The notes under the pieces: model-generated
Seen by the model: only the letters and a program-made list of their open reading frames with translations
What the model was told of the DNA's origin: nothing
Database searches by the model: none
Position numbers and translations under genes: made by a program
Source of the DNA: UKL13-2 sp964417885
GTDB taxonomy: Bacteria; Pseudomonadota; Gammaproteobacteria; Burkholderiales; Usitatibacteraceae
Reading direction: 5' to 3'
Length of the DNA: 36,956 bases
NCBI GenBank assembly: GCA_964417885.1
Contig: CAYQKN010000024.1
Location: 1 to 36,956 of the forward strand
Shown here: positions 19,779 to 27,980 of the stretch, in pieces
Layout of the letters: every line of letters starts with the position of its first letter
How positions within the stretch are numbered: position 1 is the first letter of the stretch

Positions 19779-20437
19779 TAAAAACGCTTGGTCAGTACCA
19801 GATTGGCGCCGTCGCGTTTCATGTCGGTGCGGCTGAGGAAGGTCATGCCCAGCAGCGCGGTATCGAGGCCGGATTCCATCACGATGGTATCGACCTGGTA
19901 GAGCGTGATATCACCGACCGTTACCGCGTCAACCTTGACCCGATAGGCCGCCGCCTGCCCATTGGCGGTCTGCACGCTGCCACGGATCCCTTTCTGGTAG
20001 TCGATGCCGGCGTTGCGGGCAAAGCTCGCCGGCAGCGAAACCGAGGTGGCGCCGGTATCGACCAGAAAGCGGATGGTCCTGCCGTTGATCTGGCCAACGA
20101 CCCAGTGATGGCCCTGGCCGTCCGCGGTAATCGCGGTAACCGGTGCAGCTTTGCCCGACACGGGAACAAAATGCTGGCCGAGTTCAAGCGTTTCTTTCTT
20201 GCCCTCGATATCGAACACGGCGCTGTCCGACGCGGTGCTGATCAGCGTCACGCCTTCCGCGGTTTTCTGGCCGGCGGCAACGGTGCGCGGATCCTGCCCG
20301 TTGATCACCACCACGGCCTTGCCGGGAAACAGTCCGACCAGGGTCACGCTGACGGCATGACCGTCGCCGGCAAACAGCATCAGGCAGATGGCCACGGCCT
20401 GCGTACAATGCCGCAACAATGATTGTGAACGCGCCAT
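19778..20437 (-). CDS. Retropepsin-like aspartic protease (clan AA, TIGR02281 type)
   Basis: The protein has 219 residues if it starts at the ATG at 20437; an in-frame ATG at 20452 would add five residues. The N-terminus has a hydrophobic stretch (AVAICLMLFAGDGHA), a signal peptide or membrane anchor, so the protein acts in the periplasm. The catalytic aspartate is D127 in FLVDTGATSVSLP, the DTGA motif of retropepsin-like enzymes, which work as dimers with one aspartate each. The C-terminal ALLGMTFLSR is the matching conserved segment. The biological substrate of this bacterial family is largely unknown. Its start codon overlaps that of the divergent amidotransferase gene. Confidence 0.88.
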   Translation of the reverse strand: MARSQSLLRHCTQAVAICLMLFAGDGHAVSVTLVGLFPGKAVVVINGQDPRTVAAGQKTAEGVTLISTASDSAVFDIEGKKETLELGQHFVPVSGKAAPVTAITADGQGHHWVVGQINGRTIRFLVDTGATSVSLPASFARNAGIDYQKGIRGSVQTANGQAAAYRVKVDAVTVGDITLYQVDTIVMESGLDTALLGMTFLSRTDMKRDGANLVLTKRF

Positions 20438-21164
20438 GAAACCTGTCGCCATTTTGCGTTTTTCCGGAGAAGACGGTCCGGGCTATTTTGCCAGCTTTCT
20501 CGATCGGCATTCGATTCCGTGGCAGCTGTTCGCCATCGATGCCGGTGACGGTGTGCCGGCCAGCATGGCGCCGTTTTCCGGTCTGGTGCTGATGGGCGGG
20601 CCGATGAGCGTCAACGACCCGTTGCCGTGGATTGCGCCCGTTCTGTCGCTGGTCCGCGAGGCCATTTCCGATCGCGCACCATGCCTCGGCCACTGCCTGG
20701 GCGGCCAGCTGATGTCGAAGGCGCTGGGCGGCGAGGTGACGCGGAATCCGGTCAAGGAAATTGGCTGGAACCCGGTGACCGCGGAGGCCAGCAGCGTTGC
20801 CCGGCAGTGGCTGGGTGACGAACTGTTCAACCAGCCGCAACTGCAGGTGTTCCAGTGGCACGGTGAGACCTTCAGCCTGCCACCCGGTGCAACGCGCATC
20901 CTGACCGGCAAGGCTTGCGTCAATCAGGCCTTCGTCGTTGGCAATTCGCTGGCGATGCAGTGCCACACTGAAATGACACCGGCGATGATTGCGCAATGGT
21001 GCCTGGACTGGGAACAGGAGCAGGCCGATGCGGCACTGCCGAGCATTCTGCGGCCCGATGAAATATTGCGCGCAACGGAAACCGGCATCAACGCGATGCG
21101 GCAGCTTTCGGATCGACTTTACGCCACGTGGATTGCCGGCTTGCCGGCCAGAATCTCGACATGA
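20436..21164 (+). CDS. Class I glutamine amidotransferase-like protein
   Basis: The protein has 242 residues from the ATG at 20436 (MKPVAILRFSGEDGPG). The nucleophile is C87 in PCLGHCLGGQL, and the matching triad histidine and glutamate are in QCHTEM (about residue 180), so all three residues are present. FQWHGETFSLP is a further conserved segment. Stand-alone proteins of this type resemble the amidotransferase domain of GMP synthetase or gamma-glutamyl hydrolase-like enzymes; the actual substrate is unknown. The TGA stop lies inside the first bases of repeat copy C. No good ribosome-binding site is visible. Confidence 0.88.
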   Translation: MKPVAILRFSGEDGPGYFASFLDRHSIPWQLFAIDAGDGVPASMAPFSGLVLMGGPMSVNDPLPWIAPVLSLVREAISDRAPCLGHCLGGQLMSKALGGEVTRNPVKEIGWNPVTAEASSVARQWLGDELFNQPQLQVFQWHGETFSLPPGATRILTGKACVNQAFVVGNSLAMQCHTEMTPAMIAQWCLDWEQEQADAALPSILRPDEILRATETGINAMRQLSDRLYATWIAGLPARIST

Positions 21165-21217
21165 AACTCAAGCACTGGCGCGGTGATTCAGCCATTTGTG
21201 GCTGAATCACCGCACCA
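21162..21217 (+). repeat. Dispersed intergenic palindromic repeat, copy C
   Basis: It begins with TGAAACTCAAGCACTGGC, whose TGA is the stop codon of the amidotransferase gene. GCGGTGATTCAGCCA (21180-21194) pairs perfectly with TGGCTGAATCACCGC (21199-21213) around the loop TTTG: 15 base pairs. The right flank found in copies A, B and D (CGG-GCTGG-TTTCA) is missing. It lies between the convergent amidotransferase and yajQ genes. Confidence 0.82.
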
Positions 21218-21251
21218 AATGGCGTTCCGCAACTTGCCGGCTGACCGCAAC

Positions 21252-21737
21252 CTAGTCGCGGAAGTTGTTGAACTGCAGCGGGACTTCGTCCACTTTTGAC
21301 TTGCACAGCGCGATCACCGCCTGCAGGTCATCGCGCTTGGCACCCTGCACCCGGACCGTCTCGCCCTGGATCGACGCCGTCACCTTGATCTTGGCGTCCT
21401 TGACCAGCTTGACGATCTTCTTTGCCAGGTCGGTTTCGATCCCGTTGCGGACATTGATGATCTGCTTGACCTTGTCGCCACCGATTTTTTCCCGGTTTTT
21501 TTCATCCAGCAGCCGTACATCGACCCCGCGCTTGGCCATCTTGTTGAGCAGCACATCCTTTACCTGGCCGAGCTTGAAATCGTCGTCCGCGTACAGCGTG
21601 AGTTCAAGTTCTTTCTGCTCGATGCGGGAATCCGACCCCTTGAAATCGAAGCGGGTGGATATTTCCTTGTTGGCCTGTTCAAGGGCGTTCTTGAGCTCGA
21701 CCTTGTTGACTTCGGATGCGATATCGAATGACGGCAT
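21252..21737 (-). CDS. yajQ: YajQ-family nucleotide-binding protein (DUF520)
   Basis: The 161 residues match the family length. MPSFDIASEVNKVELKNALEQANKEISTRFDFKGSDS is the highly conserved start, and the end VDEVPLQFNNFRD is equally typical. The ribosome-binding site AGGTGA lies six bases before the ATG. YajQ proteins have two ferredoxin-like halves and bind nucleotides; in Xanthomonas a member binds cyclic di-GMP and works with a transcription factor. Whether this one does so is unknown. It follows argG by 26 bases on the same strand and is probably co-transcribed with the arginine genes. Confidence 0.96.
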   Translation of the reverse strand: MPSFDIASEVNKVELKNALEQANKEISTRFDFKGSDSRIEQKELELTLYADDDFKLGQVKDVLLNKMAKRGVDVRLLDEKNREKIGGDKVKQIINVRNGIETDLAKKIVKLVKDAKIKVTASIQGETVRVQGAKRDDLQAVIALCKSKVDEVPLQFNNFRD

Positions 21738-21763
21738 ACATCACCTGGGGCGTAGTTTTGCGA

Positions 21764-23017
<1,254 letters not shown>

Positions 23018-23093
23018 AAAATCTTTCCAGGTCAATAAACACAAGCCAACGGCTGCATGGCAGCCACAACAGGATCGTCAGGCGGCACGTATC

Positions 23094-24009
23094 CTATGAA
23101 TCGATCTTTCCCAGCAACAGGTACTCCATCAGCGCCTTCTGCACATGCAGGCGGTTCTCCGCCTCCTCCCACACCACGCTCTGCGGGCCTTCCAGCACCT
23201 CTTCGGTCACTTCCTCGCCGCGCTTGGCAGGCAGGCAGTGCATGAACAGCGCATCCCGGTCCGCCACCGCCATCATCTCGGCGTCGACNNNNNNNNNNGG
23301 CAAACGCCTTTTTGCGACTTTCGGTTTCCGCCTCGAATCCCATGCTGGTCCAGACATCGGTGGTGACAATGTGCGCCCCGCGCGCCGCAGCCATCGGGTC
23401 GGTGAACACTTCCAGATGCTTCAGGTCCAGCATTTCGCCGCGCTGTGATTTCATCGGGTAGCCGGCGGGCGTGGCGACGTTCAGCTTGAAATCGAGCGTG
23501 CGCGCGGCCTGCAGCCAGGTATAGCTCATGTTGTTGGCATCGCCGATCCATGCCACGGTCTTGCCGGTGATCGAGCCGCGCTGCTCGACAAAGGTATAGA
23601 TGTCGGCAAGCACCTGGCACGGGTGGTACTCGTTGGTCAGGCCATTGATCACCGGCACCCGGGAATGGGCGGCAAAGCGTTCGACCTTTTCCTGTTCGAA
23701 GGTGCGAATCATCACCAGGTCGACCATGCGCGAAATCACCCGCGCCGTATCTTCGATCGGCTCCGAGCGGCCAAGCTGGGTCGATTGTGAATCGAGGTGG
23801 ATCGCCTGGCCGCCCAACTGATAGATGCCGGCCTCAAACGAAACCCTTGTCCGGGTCGAGCTCTTCTCGAACACCATGGCCAGCATGCGGTCGGTCAATG
23901 GCTGATACGGAATATAGTTCTTGAACCGGTGCTTGAGAATCTTGGTCCGGGCGAACAGGTGCTCGTGTTCTTCACGGGTGAAATCACCGAACTGCAGAAA
24001 ATGCTTCAT
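23094..24009 (-). CDS. argF: Ornithine carbamoyltransferase, with a 10-N assembly gap
   Basis: It makes citrulline from ornithine and carbamoyl phosphate. The start is the ATG at 24009 (MKHFLQFGDFTREE) behind AGGTG; a GTG at 24018 abuts the argD stop. The carbamoyl-phosphate loop SSTRTR is at 50-55, HPCQ near residue 130, and the ornithine/catalytic motif HCLPAKRGEE comes after the gap. The frame reads KKAFA before the 10 N and VDAEMMAVADRDALFMHCLP after it, but in a different frame. Family alignment leaves room for three residues (DWQ in many relatives), so the true gap is most likely nine bases and the gene is intact at about 304 residues. The apparent frameshift is an assembly artefact. 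Confidence 0.94.
23289..23298. other. Assembly gap (10 N) inside argF
   Basis: Ten N bases separate two halves of argF that are in register only if the real number is a multiple of three. Nine fits the length of the family. Confidence 0.95.
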
Positions 24010-24018
24010 CCGGCGCAC

Positions 24019-25215
24019 CTAGGCCGCAGCCTGCTGCGGCTGCGCCAGGAATGCCCGGATGACCGGCGCCAGGCGCTTGACGATTTCGTTAGCCTCGGCT
24101 TCGTTGATGATCAGCGGCGGCAGCAGGCGGATGACGTTTTCCTGCGTGACGTTGACGAAAATGTCCGCGTCCAGCGCCATCCTGACGATGTCGCCGCACG
24201 GACGATCAAGCTCGATTCCCATCATCAGGCCCATGCCGCGGAATTCCCTGAACCCGGCGACGCCCGACAGCGCCTGGTGGAATCCGTCGCGAATGATCGC
24301 GCCCATTTTCACGGAATTTTCCAGCAAGCCTTCTTCCTCGATGATTTCCAGCGTGCGCAGTGCCGCAACCGAAACCAGCGGTCCGCCACCAAATGTGGTG
24401 CCGTGATTGCCAGGCTTGAAAACGCCTGCGGCGACGCCCTTTGCCAGGCAGGCGCCGATTGGCACGCCGGAACCGAGGCCCTTGGCCAGCGGCATGACGT
24501 CGGGCGTAATACCCGCCCATTGGTGGGCAAACCATTTGCCGGTACGACCGATGCCAGACTGGACCTCGTCGATCATCAGCAGCCAGTCTTTCTGCGTGCA
24601 AAGCTCGCGCAGTTTCTGCAGGTAATCTGCGCGCGCCGGCACAATCCCGCCCTCGCCCTGAACAACTTCGGACAGCACTGCCACCACGTCATTGTTGTGC
24701 TGGGCAATCGCCTTGATGGCGTCGATGTCGTTGTAGGGGACACGAATGAAGCCCGTGACCAGTGGCTCGACCCCGGCCTGCGCCTTGCGTGAGCCGGTGG
24801 CGGCAAGCGTCGCCAAGGTGCGGCCGTGCCAGGCGTGTTCCATCACGATGATCTGGGGTACCGCCACGCCGCGCTGGTGGCCATACAGTCGCGCCAGCTT
24901 GATGGCGCATTCGTTTGCCTCGGCGCCGGAGTTGCCGAAGAAAACATTGTCCATATGGGCAAGGCTGCAAATTTTTTCAGCCAGCGCAGCCTGTTCCGGA
25001 ATATTGACCAGATTGGACGTATGAATCAGCTTGCCGGCCTGCTCGGCGATGGCGCGGGTCAGCTTCGGATGGCCGTGCCCCAGACCCGACACCGCGATTC
25101 CAGCCAGGGCATCGAGCATCCTGCGCCCGTCGGTCGTGTACAGCCAGGCCCCTTCGCCGCGGCTAAATGCGACCGGTGCGGGCTTGTAGGTATTCATCAT
25201 GCAGGGGGATAGCAT
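24019..25215 (-). CDS. argD: Acetylornithine aminotransferase
   Basis: A PLP-dependent enzyme that converts N-acetylglutamate semialdehyde to N-acetylornithine; many members also act on succinyldiaminopimelate. It has 398 residues from the ATG at 25215 (MLSPCMMNTYKPAPVAF), chosen because GGAG lies seven bases upstream and because the length then matches the family. FFGNSGAEANECAIKLAR is the cofactor phosphate region, D216 is in LMIDEVQSGIGRTG, and K245 in LAKGLGSGVPIG forms the Schiff base. argF starts directly after its stop, so argD-argF-argG-yajQ form one likely operon. The leader contains a possible attenuator. Confidence 0.94.
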   Translation of the reverse strand: MLSPCMMNTYKPAPVAFSRGEGAWLYTTDGRRMLDALAGIAVSGLGHGHPKLTRAIAEQAGKLIHTSNLVNIPEQAALAEKICSLAHMDNVFFGNSGAEANECAIKLARLYGHQRGVAVPQIIVMEHAWHGRTLATLAATGSRKAQAGVEPLVTGFIRVPYNDIDAIKAIAQHNNDVVAVLSEVVQGEGGIVPARADYLQKLRELCTQKDWLLMIDEVQSGIGRTGKWFAHQWAGITPDVMPLAKGLGSGVPIGACLAKGVAAGVFKPGNHGTTFGGGPLVSVAALRTLEIIEEEGLLENSVKMGAIIRDGFHQALSGVAGFREFRGMGLMMGIELDRPCGDIVRMALDADIFVNVTQENVIRLLPPLIINEAEANEIVKRLAPVIRAFLAQPQQAAA

Positions 25216-25267
25216 CGACATTCTCCATGGGCGACTGGTGCGCGGAAAGGCCTGTGAATCGCGCAGC

Positions 25268-25312
25268 TGAAAAGACAACGGCGGCCCCGAAATTATCGCC
25301 GGTCGGCCGCCG
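25268..25312 (-). promoter_or_regulatory. Hairpin with T-rich tail in the argD leader (possible attenuator)
   Basis: On the minus strand CGGCGGCC (25312-25305) can pair perfectly with GGCCGCCG (25286-25279). The stem is followed by TTGTCTTTT (25277-25269). It lies between the predicted argD transcript start and the argD ATG, where an early terminator would act. The 18-base loop is large, so the call is tentative. Confidence 0.35.
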
Positions 25313-25330
25313 CTTCGTTCCAAGAGGGCA

Positions 25331-25359
25331 AATATAGGACAAACAAGTGTGCAGTGCAA
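25331..25359 (-). promoter_or_regulatory. Candidate promoter of the argD-argF-argG-yajQ operon
   Basis: On the minus strand TTGCAC (25359-25354) and TATATT (25336-25331) are spaced by 17 bases. Transcription would begin near 25324 and give a leader of about 110 bases before argD. Confidence 0.45.
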
Positions 25360-25406
25360 CATGGCCCGCGTCCTTTCAAGGCGGGGCCATCGGCGGTCAG
25401 GCGGCA

Positions 25407-25435
25407 TTGGGGGTAAATACCCGGCAGGCTATAAT
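25407..25435 (+). promoter_or_regulatory. Candidate promoter of the DUF3579 gene
   Basis: A perfect TATAAT (25430-25435) is preceded at 17 bases by TTGGGG (25407-25412), a weak -35. The predicted transcript start is about 100 bases before the GTG start codon. Confidence 0.45.
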
Positions 25436-25542
25436 TTCATGTTGGCCTGAACCCTGCATTTGCCGCGCTACCGGCGCCGCGCCGCGACGGCGGACAGGAT
25501 CCAACCTGACAACCCGGTCCCGCCTCACGCACCTGATACAAC

Positions 25543-25878
25543 GTGTCTTCCACCCCGCATCGAATCATCATCCAAGGCGTCACCCTGAAAGGACGTGCGT
25601 TCCGGCCAAGCGATTGGGCAGAGCGCCTGTGCGGCATCATGTCGACCTTTGGTGGTGACCAGCAGATGCGCTATTCGCGCCATGTCAGGCCACTGATGCT
25701 CGACGGCGTACGTTGTGTGCTGGTCGATCCCGCGCTACGGGATATCGAGCCGCGCGCCTACCGGTTCCTGCTGGATTTTGCCAGCGACAATGAACTGGTG
25801 GTCATTGACCCGCTGGAATTGAGCACGGAAAACTACTGCCCGGTGCCGGGCAGTGCGCTTGATCGGTTGCCGCCCTAG
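25543..25878 (+). CDS. DUF3579 domain-containing protein
   Basis: A 111-residue cytoplasmic protein starting with a GTG at 25543 (MSSTPHRIIIQGVTLKGRAFRPSDWAERLCGIMS). The pattern RIIIQGVT-x-G-x-x-FRPSDWAERLCG, then RPLMLDGVRCVLVD and FASDNELVVIDPL, matches the betaproteobacterial DUF3579 family, which is usually found beside rpsT and the arginine genes. The function is unknown. I see no cofactor motif, signal peptide or membrane helix. It is transcribed away from argD and toward rpsT. Confidence 0.85.
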   Translation: MSSTPHRIIIQGVTLKGRAFRPSDWAERLCGIMSTFGGDQQMRYSRHVRPLMLDGVRCVLVDPALRDIEPRAYRFLLDFASDNELVVIDPLELSTENYCPVPGSALDRLPP

Positions 25879-25897
25879 GGAAGAAATTGCGGCTAAA

Positions 25898-25957
25898 ACA
25901 AAAAACCGCCAGCCCCGACCTTGCGGTCATGCCCGGTGACGGGCGTCGGCTGACGGT
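25898..25957 (-). terminator. Branched intrinsic terminator of rpsT
   Basis: On the minus strand ACCGTCAGCC (25957-25948) pairs with GGCTGGCGGT (25914-25905) with one wobble. The stem encloses two smaller hairpins, GCCCG-TCAC-CGGGC and GACC-GCAA-GGTC. The closing arm runs into TTTTTTGTTTT. On the plus strand no T-tract follows, so it serves rpsT, which ends at 26005. Confidence 0.8.
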
Positions 25958-26004
25958 GTTGTCGTAGCGGGCAGCACCGGCTGCCCCGAGATACTACGGC
26001 TGAC

Positions 26005-26295
26005 TTACGCTTGCGCGGCGGTCTGGCCTTTGGCGCCAATTGCCTTGATCGCAGCGGAAAGACGGCTCTTGTGACGAGCAGCCTTGTTTTTGTGAATGAT
26101 GTTCTTGTCGGCGATGGAATCGATCGTCGAGGTGGAAGCCTTGAATACCGCCTCTGCCTGTGCCGCATCTCCGGCGGCAACAGCTGCCTTCACTTTCTTG
26201 ATGGCGGTACGAAGCTCGGTACGCTGAGCCATATTATGGGAGCGCTGCTTGACTGCCTGACGTGCGCGCTTGGCGGCTTGTTTGGTGTTTGCCAT
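26005..26295 (-). CDS. rpsT: 30S ribosomal protein bS20
   Basis: The protein has 96 residues, slightly longer than the 87 of E. coli S20. MANTKQAAKRARQAVKQRSHNMAQRTELRTAIKKVKAA is the conserved, highly basic N-terminus, and NIIHKNKAARHKSRLSAAIKA is the C-terminal RNA-binding helix. It binds 16S rRNA early in assembly of the small subunit. GGAAAAACC precedes the ATG at 26295. It is a single-gene transcript with its own promoter and terminator, divergent from murJ. Confidence 0.98.
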   Translation of the reverse strand: MANTKQAAKRARQAVKQRSHNMAQRTELRTAIKKVKAAVAAGDAAQAEAVFKASTSTIDSIADKNIIHKNKAARHKSRLSAAIKAIGAKGQTAAQA

Positions 26296-26338
26296 GGTTT
26301 TTCCAGAATCAAATCATGAATATTGCGGGAAGCCTTGT

Positions 26339-26366
26339 ATTATATCCCGTCCCATAAAAAAAGCAA
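26339..26366 (-). promoter_or_regulatory. Promoter of rpsT
   Basis: On the minus strand a perfect TATAAT (26344-26339) is preceded by TTGCTT (26366-26361) at 16 bases. The transcript would start about 35 bases upstream of the rpsT ATG. Confidence 0.65.
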
Positions 26367-26429
26367 ACCCGCTGATTTTGCTGGTCTTTTGTCCCCCCGC
26401 CGGCCAGTTCAGCTTCTGCCAAAGCCCCT

Positions 26430-27980
26430 ATGAACCTGTTCAAGGCAGCCGCCTCGGTCTCAGCGATGACGTTTCTGTCGCGCATCACCGGGCTGGTGCG
26501 TGAAATCATCGGCTTCAACTTGTTTGGCTTTGGCGCCGCCATGGACGCTTTTCAGGTCGCATGGCGCATCCCCAACCTGTTGCGACGGTTGTTCGCCGAG
26601 GGCGCTTTCAGCCAGGCGTTCGTGCCGATCTTTGCCGAATACAAGGCGACGCGGACTGCTGCCGAGACCCGCGCACTGGCCGACCGGGTGGCAAGCCTGC
26701 TGTCGCTGACACTGTTTTTCGTCACCCTGTTGGGGGTCATCGCCGCACCGGTGCTGGTTTACGCGACCGCATCCGGATTTTCCGCCAGCGCGGAGCAGTT
26801 TGACCTGACGGTTCAACTGGTGCGGATCACATTTCCGTACATCTTCTTTATCTCGCTGGTGTCCCTGTCCGCTGGCATTCTCAATAGTTTTGGTTCATTC
26901 AAGACCCCCGCCTTCACGCCGGTTTTGCTCAATCTCTGCGTCATTGCCGCGGCAGTGTGGCTTGCGCCGCGAGTCAATCCGCCGGTACTGGCGCTGGCAA
27001 TCGGCACCTTGCTGGGCGGCCTGGTGCAGCTGGCGTTTCAGATCCCGGCGCTGAAACGCATCGGCATGCTGCCGCGCCTGTCGATCCGCAGCTGGCAGTA
27101 CCGTCGCGACAACGGCGTGGTGCGCATCCTTGCCCTGATGGCACCGGCCATCCTGGGTGTTTCCGTCGCCCAGATTTCACTGTTGCTGAATACCCAGATT
27201 GCTTCTTTTCTGACCACCGGATCCATCGCCTGGCTGACCGCCGCGGACCGGCTGATGGAATTTCCGTCCGCGATGCTGGGAGTGGCGCTGGGAACGGTGC
27301 TGCTGCCGTCACTGGCAAAAACCCACGCCAATGCCGACCAGCAGGAATTTTCCCGACTGCTTGACTGGGGACTGCGGCTCACACTGCTGCTGACGCTACC
27401 GGCTGCGCTGGGGCTGGCAATGCTTGCCACGCCGCTGATTTCCACCCTGCTGCAACATGGTGCGGTGACGCCGCGCGACGTATTGATGGCGCGTTCGGCG
27501 CTGGTTGCCTATTCCGTCGGACTGACCGGCATCATCCTGGTGAAAGTACTGGCGCCGGCCTACTACGCGCGCCAGAACGTCAGGACACCGGTGCGGATCG
27601 CCATTGTCACGCTGGTCGTCACGCAGCTGTCCAACATCGTGTTTGTGCCGTGGTTCCAGCACGCCGGACTGGCGCTGTCGATCAGTTTCGGCGCATGCGT
27701 CAATGCCGGCATGCTGTATTTCTTCATGCGCAGGGACAACATCTTCGCGCCACAGGGCGAATGGCTGGCTTTTTTTCTCAAGCTGCTGGTGGCGCTGTAT
27801 CTGATGGGTGGCGCGCTGTGGTGGGCGACCGGTGCTGAGGCAAACTGGCTGGCGATGACGACTGCGGCCAAATGCATCAAGCTGGCATGGGTCATTTTCC
27901 TCAGCGCCGGCGTTTATTTCGCTTCCCTCTGGTGCATGGGCATCCGGCCCGGCGACTTTGCCAAACAGGTGGCGCAGTGA
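26430..27980 (+). CDS. murJ: Lipid II flippase MurJ
   Basis: An integral membrane protein of 516 residues with about 14 helices, in the MurJ/MviN family. It moves lipid-linked peptidoglycan precursors across the inner membrane. MNLFKAAASVSAMTFLSRITGLVREIIGFNLFGFGAAMDAFQVAWRIPNLLRRLFAEGAFSQAFVPIF is the family's signature start. It contains the conserved arginine and aspartate positions and the FAEGAFSQAFVP motif. The ATG at 26430 has no strong ribosome-binding site. The TGA stop overlaps the GTG start of ribF within GTGA, pointing to translational coupling. Confidence 0.97.
   Translation: MNLFKAAASVSAMTFLSRITGLVREIIGFNLFGFGAAMDAFQVAWRIPNLLRRLFAEGAFSQAFVPIFAEYKATRTAAETRALADRVASLLSLTLFFVTLLGVIAAPVLVYATASGFSASAEQFDLTVQLVRITFPYIFFISLVSLSAGILNSFGSFKTPAFTPVLLNLCVIAAAVWLAPRVNPPVLALAIGTLLGGLVQLAFQIPALKRIGMLPRLSIRSWQYRRDNGVVRILALMAPAILGVSVAQISLLLNTQIASFLTTGSIAWLTAADRLMEFPSAMLGVALGTVLLPSLAKTHANADQQEFSRLLDWGLRLTLLLTLPAALGLAMLATPLISTLLQHGAVTPRDVLMARSALVAYSVGLTGIILVKVLAPAYYARQNVRTPVRIAIVTLVVTQLSNIVFVPWFQHAGLALSISFGACVNAGMLYFFMRRDNIFAPQGEWLAFFLKLLVALYLMGGALWWATGAEANWLAMTTAAKCIKLAWVIFLSAGVYFASLWCMGIRPGDFAKQVAQ

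Larger units (their letters stand above)
25216..25542. other. Divergent control region between argD and the DUF3579 gene
   Basis: This 327-base stretch has no convincing gene. It holds the argD leader with a long hairpin (25279-25312), the argD promoter (25331-25359) and the promoter of the DUF3579 gene (25407-25435). I see no clear ArgR box. Confidence 0.6.

Noticed and set aside
23051..23065. Hairpin GGCTGC-ATG-GCAGCC between argF and argG as a terminator
   Set aside because: The stem has only six base pairs and no T-tract on the transcribed strand, and argG probably depends on readthrough.
23032..23288. Alternative C-terminus of argF ending in QPLACVY
   Set aside because: It results from reading the ten-N gap at face value. 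The other frame gives the conserved OTC end with HCLP.
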